NCBI GenBank assembly: GCA_018713425.1
Contig: DVOT01000002.1
Span: 1-12,540 of the forward strand
Reading direction: 5' to 3'
Source: Alectryocaccomicrobium faecavium
Lineage (GTDB): Bacteria; Bacillota; Clostridia; Christensenellales; Aristaeellaceae
DNA: 12,540 bases
Shown here: piece by piece, positions 1-6,227 of the stretch
Layout: every line of letters begins with the position of its first letter
Position numbering within the stretch: position 1 is the stretch's first letter
The notes under the pieces: model-generated
The model's input: the letters and a program-made list of their open reading frames with translations, nothing else
Told to the model about the DNA's origin: nothing
Database searches by the model: none
Program-made: the position numbers and the translations under genes

Positions 1-132
1 GAGGAATCGGTGGCTCAGGTCGCGCGGCTCGTGGGCTATGAGCTGACGGGTTCGTTCATTCGCCTTTTCAAAAAAGAAATTGGCATGACGCCCGGACAAT
101 ACCGCGATTCTGTGGTCCAACGCGAAAAATAG
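1..132 (+). CDS. AraC-family transcriptional regulator, C-terminal fragment
   Basis: Only the last 43 codons are inside the window; the frame is open from base 1 and stops at TAG 130-132. The visible residues form the second helix-turn-helix of an AraC/XylS DNA-binding domain: VAQVARLVGY, then SFIRLFKKEIGMTPGQYR, the hallmark 'F-x-R-x-F-K-K-x-x-G-x-[ST]-P-x-x-[YF]-R' end of the family. The effector-binding part is lost upstream, so the ligand cannot be read. The glycoside hydrolase gene begins 34 bases downstream on the same strand with no terminator between, so co-transcription and control of sugar use are likely (inference). The family call is firm; the target genes are a guess. Confidence 0.88.
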   Translation, partial: EESVAQVARLVGYELTGSFIRLFKKEIGMTPGQYRDSVVQREK

Positions 133-166
133 CGCCAAGCAAAATGAAATTTGAGGAGGGGATTGC

Positions 167-2290
167 ATGCATCGAACCATTCAGGACTACGATTTTTCGT
201 ATGAGGGATTTATGGAAAGCGCCGAACAGTCGCTACCCCTGGGCAATGGCGATGTGGGCGCGAATGTGTGGCTGGATCGCACGGGAACGCTGCATTTGCT
301 TTTTTCCAAGACCGATTCCTGGACGGAACTGAATCGCCTGGTGAAAACCGGGCATTTTTCGCTCGCGCTTTCGCCCAACCCCTTTGCCGAGGGCGCGCGC
401 TTCACGCTGTGCCTGGCCGATGGCATGCTGCGGATACAAGCGGAAAAGGCGAGCGTTTCGCTCTATGCCGATGCCAACGCGCCGTGTGTGCGTTTGCTGG
501 CGGAAGCGGACGCGCCCCTCGCGGCGCGCCTGGAGGTGCATAACTACCGCAACCGGCCGCTGCATTTTTCGTATACGAACGCATACCAATATTCCGCCGC
601 GGAAGTGGCGGACGGACTATGCGAAAGCGCGGATCGCGTGTTCGACGTGCCTGGCGGTGTGGCGGTTTGCCACCGCAACGAAGGCAGCTGTTATCGGGAC
701 ATGCTTCGCACGCAGGACATGGAGGGTTTTGCGGAGGACAGGCCGGATCCGTTGGATGGCCGCATTTTTGGCGTAGCCGCGTTTGCCCCCGGGCTGGCCA
801 CGCGGGAGCATGCGCTGGTTTCCCGCGCTCCAGCGCGGGAGATCTCCCTGGCGTTTTATTCCCGCAGCGCGCAGGGCGAATCGTCGGCAACGTGGGCGGA
901 AGCGGTTTGCCAGCTCTGCGACCGGCATGGAACCGACGCCCGCCAGCCCGTCGCCGCGCATATCGCGGCCTGGCGAGCGTATTGGGAGCGTTGCTATGTG
1001 TACGTTTGGGGCGATGAGGACGCGGAAGCGCTGACGCGCGCCTATGTGTGTCAGCGCTACCTCACCCATTGCGCGGATCGCGGCGCGTATCCCATCAAAT
1101 TCAACGGATCCATTTTCACGGCGCACATGTTCGAAGAATTGCCCGGCAATTACGATCGCCGCCGCTGGGGCGGCGCTTACTGGATCCAAAACACGCGCCT
1201 CATCTATTGGCACCTGCTGGCAGCGGGCGATTACGAAGCGATGGTTCCTTTTTTTCGCATGTGTCTTGATGCCATGCCGGTATGCGTGGAACGCGTCGCG
1301 CGCCATTTTGGGCATAGGGGCATGCTACTCCCGGAAACGGTCACTTTCTTTGGATTGTACAACGATAAAGACTATGGCCTCCCGGAAGAGCGTGCGCGCG
1401 GCGCGCGACGGGGCGTACCGGTCAACCACTACATTCGCTTCCACTTCGAAGGCATGCTGGAAATCGCCTATATGATGCTGCGCTATCTGGCGCTCTCGGG
1501 CGAAGGAGCGCTGCGCCAGGAACTGTATGAGTTTGTACGCCAGGTGCTGCTGTTCTTCGATGAACACTTCGATAAACTCGATGGCCGCATTTTTCTGTGC
1601 CCGGTCTCGTCGCTGGAAACGTGGCAAACGTGCGCGAACGACCTGCCAGACATTGCGGGCCTCACTGTTCTGCTGGCCGAGTTGGAAACGTGCGCGGACG
1701 TTCCCGAAGCGCTTGCCAGCCTAGCGGCGCGCATGCGCGCCGAACTGCCCGCGCTGCCCATGGCCACGGAAAACGGCGCGCGCGTGCTTTTGCCCTGCGA
1801 AACGCGCATAGACGCCAAAACGCGCAATGTGGAAAACCCGGAACTGTACGCGGTGTTTCCCTTTCCGCTATTCGGCCTGGGACGGGCGGATTTGCAGGTG
1901 GCGCGGGATACGTTCGAGCGCAGGCGCTTCCGCCATGGCTTTGGCTGGTGCCAGGACGCCATACAGGCGGTGCGGCTGGGGCTCACGGATACCGTGAAGA
2001 ATATCCTCGTGAAGGCCGCGCGCATGAAGGACGAACGGGCCATTTTCCCCGCGTTTTTCGGCCCCAATTTCGATGAAACGCCTGACCAAGACCATGGTAG
2101 CAACCTTTGCCTCGCGCTCATTTACATGTTGCTGCAGAGCGATGGAACCAACGCCCTGCCTTTCCCGGCCTGGCCGGAATCCTGGAACGCGCGCTTCCGC
2201 CTGCCCATTTGCGCCGGCCGCTGGATTTGCGGCGAATGCGTGGACGGGCAGAAAACCGTGCGGGAAGAAGGAACTCTTGCTGGGGTGTGA
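167..2290 (+). CDS. DUF5703/GH95-like family putative glycoside hydrolase, cytoplasmic
   Basis: A 707-residue protein with start ATG at 167, behind a strong GAGGAGGGG site at 153-161. Residues 1-270 look like the N-terminal beta-sandwich, opening with SLPLGNGDVGANVW (22-35) and LLFSKTDSW (44-52), the signature of DUF5703 proteins and close to the LPLGNG motif of GH95 fucosidases. Residues 280-670 look like an (alpha/alpha)6 barrel: RRWGGAYWIQNTRLIYWHLL (332-351), FGHRGMLLPETVTFFG (381-396), LETWQ (483-487), ENPELYAVFPFPLFG (556-570) and FGPNFDETPDQDHGSN (631-646). Acidic residues in these blocks (E390, E484, D636, E637) are candidate catalytic residues, not proven. There is no signal peptide or membrane segment, so it probably acts inside the cell on imported oligosaccharide. 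Substrate is unknown; alpha-L-fucoside or another alpha-glycoside is possible by fold only. The last ~25 residues look divergent from the family as I recall it. Confidence 0.8.
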   Translation: MHRTIQDYDFSYEGFMESAEQSLPLGNGDVGANVWLDRTGTLHLLFSKTDSWTELNRLVKTGHFSLALSPNPFAEGARFTLCLADGMLRIQAEKASVSLYADANAPCVRLLAEADAPLAARLEVHNYRNRPLHFSYTNAYQYSAAEVADGLCESADRVFDVPGGVAVCHRNEGSCYRDMLRTQDMEGFAEDRPDPLDGRIFGVAAFAPGLATREHALVSRAPAREISLAFYSRSAQGESSATWAEAVCQLCDRHGTDARQPVAAHIAAWRAYWERCYVYVWGDEDAEALTRAYVCQRYLTHCADRGAYPIKFNGSIFTAHMFEELPGNYDRRRWGGAYWIQNTRLIYWHLLAAGDYEAMVPFFRMCLDAMPVCVERVARHFGHRGMLLPETVTFFGLYNDKDYGLPEERARGARRGVPVNHYIRFHFEGMLEIAYMMLRYLALSGEGALRQELYEFVRQVLLFFDEHFDKLDGRIFLCPVSSLETWQTCANDLPDIAGLTVLLAELETCADVPEALASLAARMRAELPALPMATENGARVLLPCETRIDAKTRNVENPELYAVFPFPLFGLGRADLQVARDTFERRRFRHGFGWCQDAIQAVRLGLTDTVKNILVKAARMKDERAIFPAFFGPNFDETPDQDHGSNLCLALIYMLLQSDGTNALPFPAWPESWNARFRLPICAGRWICGECVDGQKTVREEGTLAGV

Positions 2291-2325
2291 ACCTACGGAG
2301 CCGCTGGTTTTTTGCGACAATAATG

Positions 2326-2363
2326 AAGGCTGCTTCCTCTGACAATCCAGAGGAGGCAGCCTT
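2326..2363. terminator. Terminator hairpin between convergent genes
   Basis: Arms AAGGCTGCTTCCTCTG (2326-2341) and CAGAGGAGGCAGCCTT (2348-2363) pair over 16 positions, with 15 Watson-Crick pairs plus one T-G/A-C position, around a six-base loop. It lies 35 bases after the hydrolase stop and 28 bases beyond the stop of the minus-strand NlpC/P60 gene, so it probably ends transcripts from both sides. The T-tracts are short on both strands (CCTTT on plus, CCTTCATTATT on minus), so efficiency is uncertain. Confidence 0.75.
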
Positions 2364-2391
2364 TGCCATGCTCCGGGGAATGCGCCTGCGC

Positions 2392-4812
2392 TTACAGCAC
2401 GCGGCGGCCCCAGGAGAAGTTGGTTTTGTAATATCCGCTGCTCAGGGAACTGACGACGACCTTGCCCGCCGAGGACGAAGCATGCACAAACTGCCCGTTG
2501 CCCAGGTAAATGCCGGTGTGGTCGCTCAAGTCGCTATCGCTCACGGTGTTGAAGCACACGATATCGCCGCGCTTCAGGTCGCTGATGCTTTCGATCTTGG
2601 TACCGTCCTCATAGCCCTGCGTTTGCGCGGAGCGGGAGAGCGATACGCCAACCTGCTTGTAAGCGTAGTACACCAGGCCGGAGCAGTCGTAGGAATTCGG
2701 GCCGGAGCTGGCGAACACATAGGATTTGCCTAACTGCGCCAGCGCGGTTTCGCACACGATCTCCGCCTTGGACTTGTCCGGCGCGGCGACGGAACCGCCG
2801 CTGCCGCCTTCCTCCGAGGGCTGTTCCATATCGTCCGGACAGGCCTTCGCGCTGGAGGAGAACAGGCTGCTCATCGTGCGGGAACCGGCTTTGCCATCGG
2901 TGGAGAGCCCCATGACCTTTTGATACATGGCCACGGCGGTTTCGGTCAGCGCACCATAGTCGCCATCCACCGAACTGCTGAAATAGCCCAGATAGGTGAG
3001 GCGCGTCTGCAGGCGCACGACGTCTTCGCCTTTATCGCCCTTGGAGAGGGAGACCGAGCGGATGGAAGAAGCCTTGGCGCTGGAGGAATACAGCGCGCTT
3101 TGCGTTGCCGCGTCCGCAATGCCCGATTCGGAGAGCCCTGCTTCCGCCTGGAAGCGCTTCACCGCCGCCGTGGTGATGAGCGAATAATTGCCGGTTGGCA
3201 CGCCGTCGAAGTAGCCCAATTCTTCCAGACGCGATTGCAGCTTGGTGACCGCTGAACCGGAAGAACCGCTCTTCAGCGTGGTATAATCCGCGGTTTCCAG
3301 AGAACTCTTTTTGCAATAGCCGATTTCACCATTTCGTTCCAAGCGTGCCCAGCTACCGTTGGTGGCCAGCACGTTCACCGTGCTGCCCTTTTTCAGCGTG
3401 CCCAACACGGTAGCGCTCGTGCTGGCGGAAGCGTAGACCGTCACATCTTCTTTGGCGACGGCGCTCTGCGCGTCGGACGTGTCGTATTCCACCTTGGCCA
3501 GCCCGCTCTTGAGCGCGTAGCCAATCGCGCCGTCCTCCCGCTCGATCTTGGCCCAATTCTTGCTTTCGGCTTGCACCGTCACCACCATGCCGGTCTTTAA
3601 GACGCCCAGGGACTCGCCGGCATCGCTGGCTTGGCTATAAACATACAAGTTGGTGGTAGCGGCGGCCTGATAAGGCGTTACGCTTTTGAGTTCTTCTGAT
3701 TCATCGCTGGCGGAACGCAATCCATCGAGCTTGGTATAGCCCGTGTTGCTCCCCCGGGTGATGTACGCCCATGTATCGTCCTTCGCGCTGACAGTTACGC
3801 TTTCCCCTTCGTTCAGATAGCCGATTTGCGTAGCACTGGTGCCGGGTGCGTCGTAAACATAAACGCGCGCCTTGGCGATGGCGGTGTAAGACGCCACGGA
3901 GTCCAGCCCATTCCCATTCTGCAATCCACTTAGTGGCGTGTAGCCATAATTGCCGCTTTTGGTGACATAGGCCCAGGAATCATTTTTCTTCAGCACGGTT
4001 ACGCTGTTGCCCGCGTTGAGGTAGCCAATGCGCTCCGCACTGGAAGAGGGAGCATCATAGATGTAAATCTTTTCTTTGGCCGTGGCCTCGATACTATCCA
4101 CGGAAACCATATCGTCGCCGTTCACTTCTGTGCCGGGATGGGTGACAAAGCGCGAAAGTAGGGTATAGCCGACCATGCCGTCGTTTTCCACGCGCACCCA
4201 GTCGCCATTCACGTCCAACATAATGAGTTTTGTGCCGGGCTTTGCCGTGCCGAGCCGCGCGCTGGAAGTAGAGGCTTTCATATACACGGCGGCGCCCTCG
4301 CTGTCTACGGTCCCGGTCTGCTCCGAATAACCGTATTTGGACGGGCCCAGGCCTCCGAGGAAGGTATAGCCCTGCGCGATCTGCGCCCAACCATCTTTTT
4401 GGGCATACAGCGTGATAGAGTCGTCGCGCGAAAGCGTGGCGACCACCTTGCTGTCAATATCGGGGGAAGCATATACCTTCAGTTTGGTGGCAGTGACATA
4501 GCCCTTTTGGCCTTCGCCCGCCGGCATCTCTTCTTCCGTTTCTTCTTCCGCGCTGTTCAGCTCCATGTCCACGATGCGCGCGTAGCCGGTGTTGCCTTTA
4601 TAGGAAATTTTGGCAATTCCGTCGGAAGCGGCAAGCACGGTCACCACGGTTCCCTTTTCCAGCGAACCCAGCACGCTGTAAGAAGAACTGGGGCCGCTGC
4701 GCACCACCATTTCGCTCGCAGTCACGGTGGCGGTCGCCTCCGCGTTCGCTGCCAGGGGCAGCGCGAAACTGAAAATCAGGATGAGTGCCAGCAGGCGTTT
4801 GGTTATGTTCAT
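2392..4812 (-). CDS. Secreted SH3b-repeat / peptidoglycan-binding / NlpC-P60 endopeptidase
   Basis: An 806-residue exported wall hydrolase, expected to cut peptide stems of peptidoglycan. I chose ATG at 4812 because it opens a classic signal peptide (MNITKRLLALILIF..., cleavage near ANA-EA at 24/25) and has GAGGAG at 4828-4823; the frame is open upstream to GTG 4926, but that stretch encodes a terminator hairpin. Domains: SH3b repeats at about 26-80, 103-158, 165-221, 240-296, 308-365, 381-438 and 449-505; PG_binding_1 at 511-577 and 587-655; a Gly/Ser linker 668-680; NlpC/P60 from 683 to the end. Catalytic residues are visible: Cys710 in YDCSGLVYYA, His765 in DHTGIYLGNG and His777 in FVHASS. 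An acidic stretch (89-96) separates SH3b 1 and 2. There is no LPXTG or membrane anchor, so wall attachment probably relies on the SH3b and PG-binding modules. Target bond and biological role (growth, separation, spore wall) cannot be read. Confidence 0.93.
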   Translation of the reverse strand: MNITKRLLALILIFSFALPLAANAEATATVTASEMVVRSGPSSSYSVLGSLEKGTVVTVLAASDGIAKISYKGNTGYARIVDMELNSAEEETEEEMPAGEGQKGYVTATKLKVYASPDIDSKVVATLSRDDSITLYAQKDGWAQIAQGYTFLGGLGPSKYGYSEQTGTVDSEGAAVYMKASTSSARLGTAKPGTKLIMLDVNGDWVRVENDGMVGYTLLSRFVTHPGTEVNGDDMVSVDSIEATAKEKIYIYDAPSSSAERIGYLNAGNSVTVLKKNDSWAYVTKSGNYGYTPLSGLQNGNGLDSVASYTAIAKARVYVYDAPGTSATQIGYLNEGESVTVSAKDDTWAYITRGSNTGYTKLDGLRSASDESEELKSVTPYQAAATTNLYVYSQASDAGESLGVLKTGMVVTVQAESKNWAKIEREDGAIGYALKSGLAKVEYDTSDAQSAVAKEDVTVYASASTSATVLGTLKKGSTVNVLATNGSWARLERNGEIGYCKKSSLETADYTTLKSGSSGSAVTKLQSRLEELGYFDGVPTGNYSLITTAAVKRFQAEAGLSESGIADAATQSALYSSSAKASSIRSVSLSKGDKGEDVVRLQTRLTYLGYFSSSVDGDYGALTETAVAMYQKVMGLSTDGKAGSRTMSSLFSSSAKACPDDMEQPSEEGGSGGSVAAPDKSKAEIVCETALAQLGKSYVFASSGPNSYDCSGLVYYAYKQVGVSLSRSAQTQGYEDGTKIESISDLKRGDIVCFNTVSDSDLSDHTGIYLGNGQFVHASSSAGKVVVSSLSSGYYKTNFSWGRRVL
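3715..4098 (-). repeat. Near-duplicate SH3b repeats 4 and 5
   Basis: Residues 239-297 and 306-366 of the NlpC/P60 protein are much more alike than the other five SH3b units: both carry a K-x-[KR]-[IV]-Y-[IV]-YDAP start, IGYLN-x-G-x-SVTV in the middle and [DS][DT]WAY[VI]T...[GY]YT near the end. This suggests a fairly recent internal duplication that could change copy number by recombination (inference). Confidence 0.65.
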
Positions 4813-4851
4813 CTTCGCTTTTCTCCTCACCGTATTGTGATATTTGCGCGT

Positions 4852-4883
4852 AAAAAAGAGCATCAGCAGCCGCTGATACTCTT
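4852..4883 (-). terminator. Intrinsic terminator in the NlpC/P60 leader
   Basis: On the minus strand, AAGAGTATCAGC (4883-4872), loop GGCT and GCTGATGCTCTT (4867-4856) form a 12-pair stem with one G-T wobble; the stem's last two Ts begin a run of six Ts (4857-4852). The stem is complete only in the minus-strand transcript, since the plus strand has a C-A mismatch at the wobble position. The tract ends 24 bases before the ribosome binding site, leaving no obvious room for a promoter downstream, so it must be bypassed to express the NlpC/P60 gene unless the promoter lies in that gap. It may also stop read-through from the EIIC gene upstream. Confidence 0.85.
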
Positions 4884-4933
4884 GCTTTGGGGCGCGTGTT
4901 TCCATCTTTTGAGTACCAGTTCCCACTGTCCTC
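4852..4933 (-). promoter_or_regulatory. Putative transcription attenuator leader (antiterminator/terminator)
   Basis: Three segments can pair in competing ways. Segment 1, GAGGACAGT (4933-4925), can fold on segment 2, ACTGGTACTC (4920-4911), across a GGGA (GNRA-type) loop, with one mismatch and one bulge. Segment 2 can instead pair over nine positions (CTGGTACTC with GAGTATCAG, 4881-4873, one G-T wobble) with the left arm of the intrinsic terminator, which would block termination. That is the layout of a riboswitch-like or protein-controlled attenuator. I do not recognise a known riboswitch core: c-di-AMP ydaO-type, T-box, SAM and c-di-GMP signatures were looked for and not seen. The ligand or protein is unknown, and the pairing scheme is read by eye. 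Confidence 0.5.
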
Positions 4934-4937
4934 TAAA

Positions 4938-4943
4938 ATATTA
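4938..4943 (-). promoter_or_regulatory. Possible -10 element for the NlpC/P60 leader transcript
   Basis: TAATAT (4943-4938) sits in CATGTCGTAATATTTTAG just upstream of the attenuator. There is no good -35 at 17 bases; TTGAAG is 21 bases away, which is too long for an ordinary sigma-A promoter. A second AT-rich candidate, TAATATAT, lies near 4991-4984. An activator or an alternative sigma factor is possible, and so is chance. Confidence 0.25.
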
Positions 4944-5017
4944 CGACATGCCCCCTGGATTTTCCTTCAAGTTGCAATGTAAAATATATTAGGCAGAAAT
5001 AGTTTTGAAATATCTTG

Positions 5018-6100
5018 TCACAGATCGAGCTTCATATCGCCTTCGTGGATCCAGCCGCGCTTGCGCATGAATTCCGAAATGGCCAGGGACAGGGCCGCGG
5101 GCAAAATGATGTGCAGCAGCGCCATTTTGATCAAGATGGGCCCCGCGCTTTCGTAAAGCGACATCACTTCCCAGGTGCCCAGTTGGCCTACAAAGCCGCT
5201 GGTGCCCATACCGGCGGCCACGGAAGCGTTGTACATGGGCAGCACCGTGGTTGCCAGCGGGCCAAGGATGGCGGAAGTCAACGTGGCGGGCACCAGGATT
5301 GCGGGATGCTTGAGAATATTGCCTACCTGGAGCATGGAAGTGCCAACGCCCTGCGCGATCAGGCCGCCCACGCGGTTTTCGCGATAGCTGGCCACGCCAA
5401 AGCCGACCATTTGGCAGGAACAACCCACCGTGGCCGCGCCAGCGGCCAGGAGCAGGCCGGTATCCATCGTGGCGGGATCGCCCGCAAAGATCACCGCGGC
5501 CAGCGCGGCGGAGGAAATCGGCGCGGTTAGAATCAGGCCAAAGCACACGGAAATGACAATGCCCATGGGGATGGGTTGTAGTGTCGTCGCCATGGCGAGA
5601 AAATCCTGCAGCGCGTTGGTGGCTACGGTGATGGGCGGGTTGAGGAAGCGCGCCACCAGCCCGCCGGAAACCACCGCCACAATGGGCACCACGATGATGT
5701 CCAGCTTGGTTTTGCCCTTCACCAGGGTGCCTAGTTCCGCGGCCACGATGGCGGCGATGTACGCACCCAGCGGGCCGCCGCTCACAAAGGCGGGCACAAA
5801 ATCCGCCGCGCCGGTGAAATTGAAATCGCCGGAATAGCCCAGCGCGCCCACGGCCGCGCAGGAGAACAACGCCAATGGGGTGGCTTTCAGTCCATAGCCA
5901 ACGGCTACGCCAATGGCCGCGCCCACCACGGGGGAACTGGCGCCAACGATGGTGGAAAAAGGCGTGAGGAACGAAAGAAATTCAATTTTGGCGAGCTGGC
6001 CCAGGATGGTGCCAATGATCAGGGACGCGAACAGTCCCAGCGCCATCGCGCTCATTGCATCCAGAAGATAGCGCTTGTAAGCCTTTTTGAGAATGGACAC
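5018..6100 (-). CDS. PTS EIIC-like integral membrane protein (PF13303 / PfoR type)
   Basis: A 360-residue, very hydrophobic protein with about nine or ten membrane segments. I set the start at GTG 6100, giving (V/M)SILKKAYKRYLLDAMS, because GGAGG at 6114-6110 stands nine bases before it; the longer open frame to 6259 lacks a site and its first 53 residues are not membrane-like. Family marks are SSPVVGAAIGVAVGYGLK, GKTKLDIIVVPIVAVVSGG, LILTAPISSAALAAVIF and GMGTSGFVGQLGTWEVM, as in the PTS_EIIC_2 family that includes the Clostridium perfringens PfoR protein. No EIIA, EIIB or sugar-enzyme gene adjoins it, so neither a phosphotransfer role nor a substrate can be assigned; it may be a stand-alone transporter or sensor. 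It has its own -10 upstream and no clear terminator of its own before the NlpC/P60 leader. Confidence 0.82.
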   Translation of the reverse strand: MSILKKAYKRYLLDAMSAMALGLFASLIIGTILGQLAKIEFLSFLTPFSTIVGASSPVVGAAIGVAVGYGLKATPLALFSCAAVGALGYSGDFNFTGAADFVPAFVSGGPLGAYIAAIVAAELGTLVKGKTKLDIIVVPIVAVVSGGLVARFLNPPITVATNALQDFLAMATTLQPIPMGIVISVCFGLILTAPISSAALAAVIFAGDPATMDTGLLLAAGAATVGCSCQMVGFGVASYRENRVGGLIAQGVGTSMLQVGNILKHPAILVPATLTSAILGPLATTVLPMYNASVAAGMGTSGFVGQLGTWEVMSLYESAGPILIKMALLHIILPAALSLAISEFMRKRGWIHEGDMKLDL

Positions 6101-6109
6101 CGCAGAGCA

Positions 6110-6114
6110 CCTCC
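6110..6114 (-). promoter_or_regulatory. Ribosome binding site fixing the GTG start of the EIIC-like gene
   Basis: GGAGG, followed by a nine-base spacer and GTG at 6100-6098. No other in-frame ATG, GTG or TTG nearby has a comparable site, and this start places a short basic N-terminus directly before the first membrane segment. Confidence 0.8.
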
Positions 6115-6130
6115 ACGATAAGTTTTCAAT

Positions 6131-6136
6131 ATTATA
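6131..6136 (-). promoter_or_regulatory. -10 box of the EIIC-like gene
   Basis: A consensus TATAAT (6136-6131 on the minus strand) lies 30 bases before the GTG start, predicting a leader of about 24 bases. The -35 region is weak (CTAAAG at 17 bases), so strength may depend on an activator. It lies between the SpoIIP terminator and the gene, as expected for a separate transcript. Confidence 0.6.
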
Positions 6137-6188
6137 CCGGGAGTGTGTTGCATCTTTAGGCGAGTTGGGTAAAATTCCAGATATATAT

Positions 6189-6216
6189 CGCGCGGGAAGC
6201 CAACGCTTCCCGCGCG
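6189..6216 (-). terminator. GC-rich hairpin after SpoIIP
   Basis: CGCGCGGGAAGC (6189-6200) and GCTTCCCGCGCG (6205-6216) are a perfect 12-base inverted repeat around CAAC, 11 bases past the SpoIIP stop codon. On the minus strand it is followed by ATATATATCT rather than a pure T-run, so termination may be partial or aided by a factor. On the plus strand it is followed by As, so it works for the minus strand only. Confidence 0.7.
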
Positions 6217-6227
6217 CAAAAAAGTCA

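Noticed and set aside
617..1315. Minus-strand open frame of 232 codons inside the glycoside hydrolase
   Set aside because: Shadow of a well-supported gene; no ribosome binding site or family pattern.
2209..2290. Frameshift at the 3' end of the glycoside hydrolase
   Set aside because: The last residues look unlike the family as I recall it, but neither of the other frames gives a better continuation and the stop is followed by the terminator at a normal distance.
2307..2313. T-run after the hydrolase stop as a terminator
   Set aside because: No stem of useful length precedes it; the 2326-2363 hairpin is the better candidate.
4852..5017. Known riboswitch (ydaO c-di-AMP, T-box, SAM, c-di-GMP) ahead of the NlpC/P60 gene
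   Set aside because: GGTAC next to a terminator recalls a T-box, but the conserved T-box bulge sequence and specifier stem are absent, the leader is short, and the other aptamer cores do not match.
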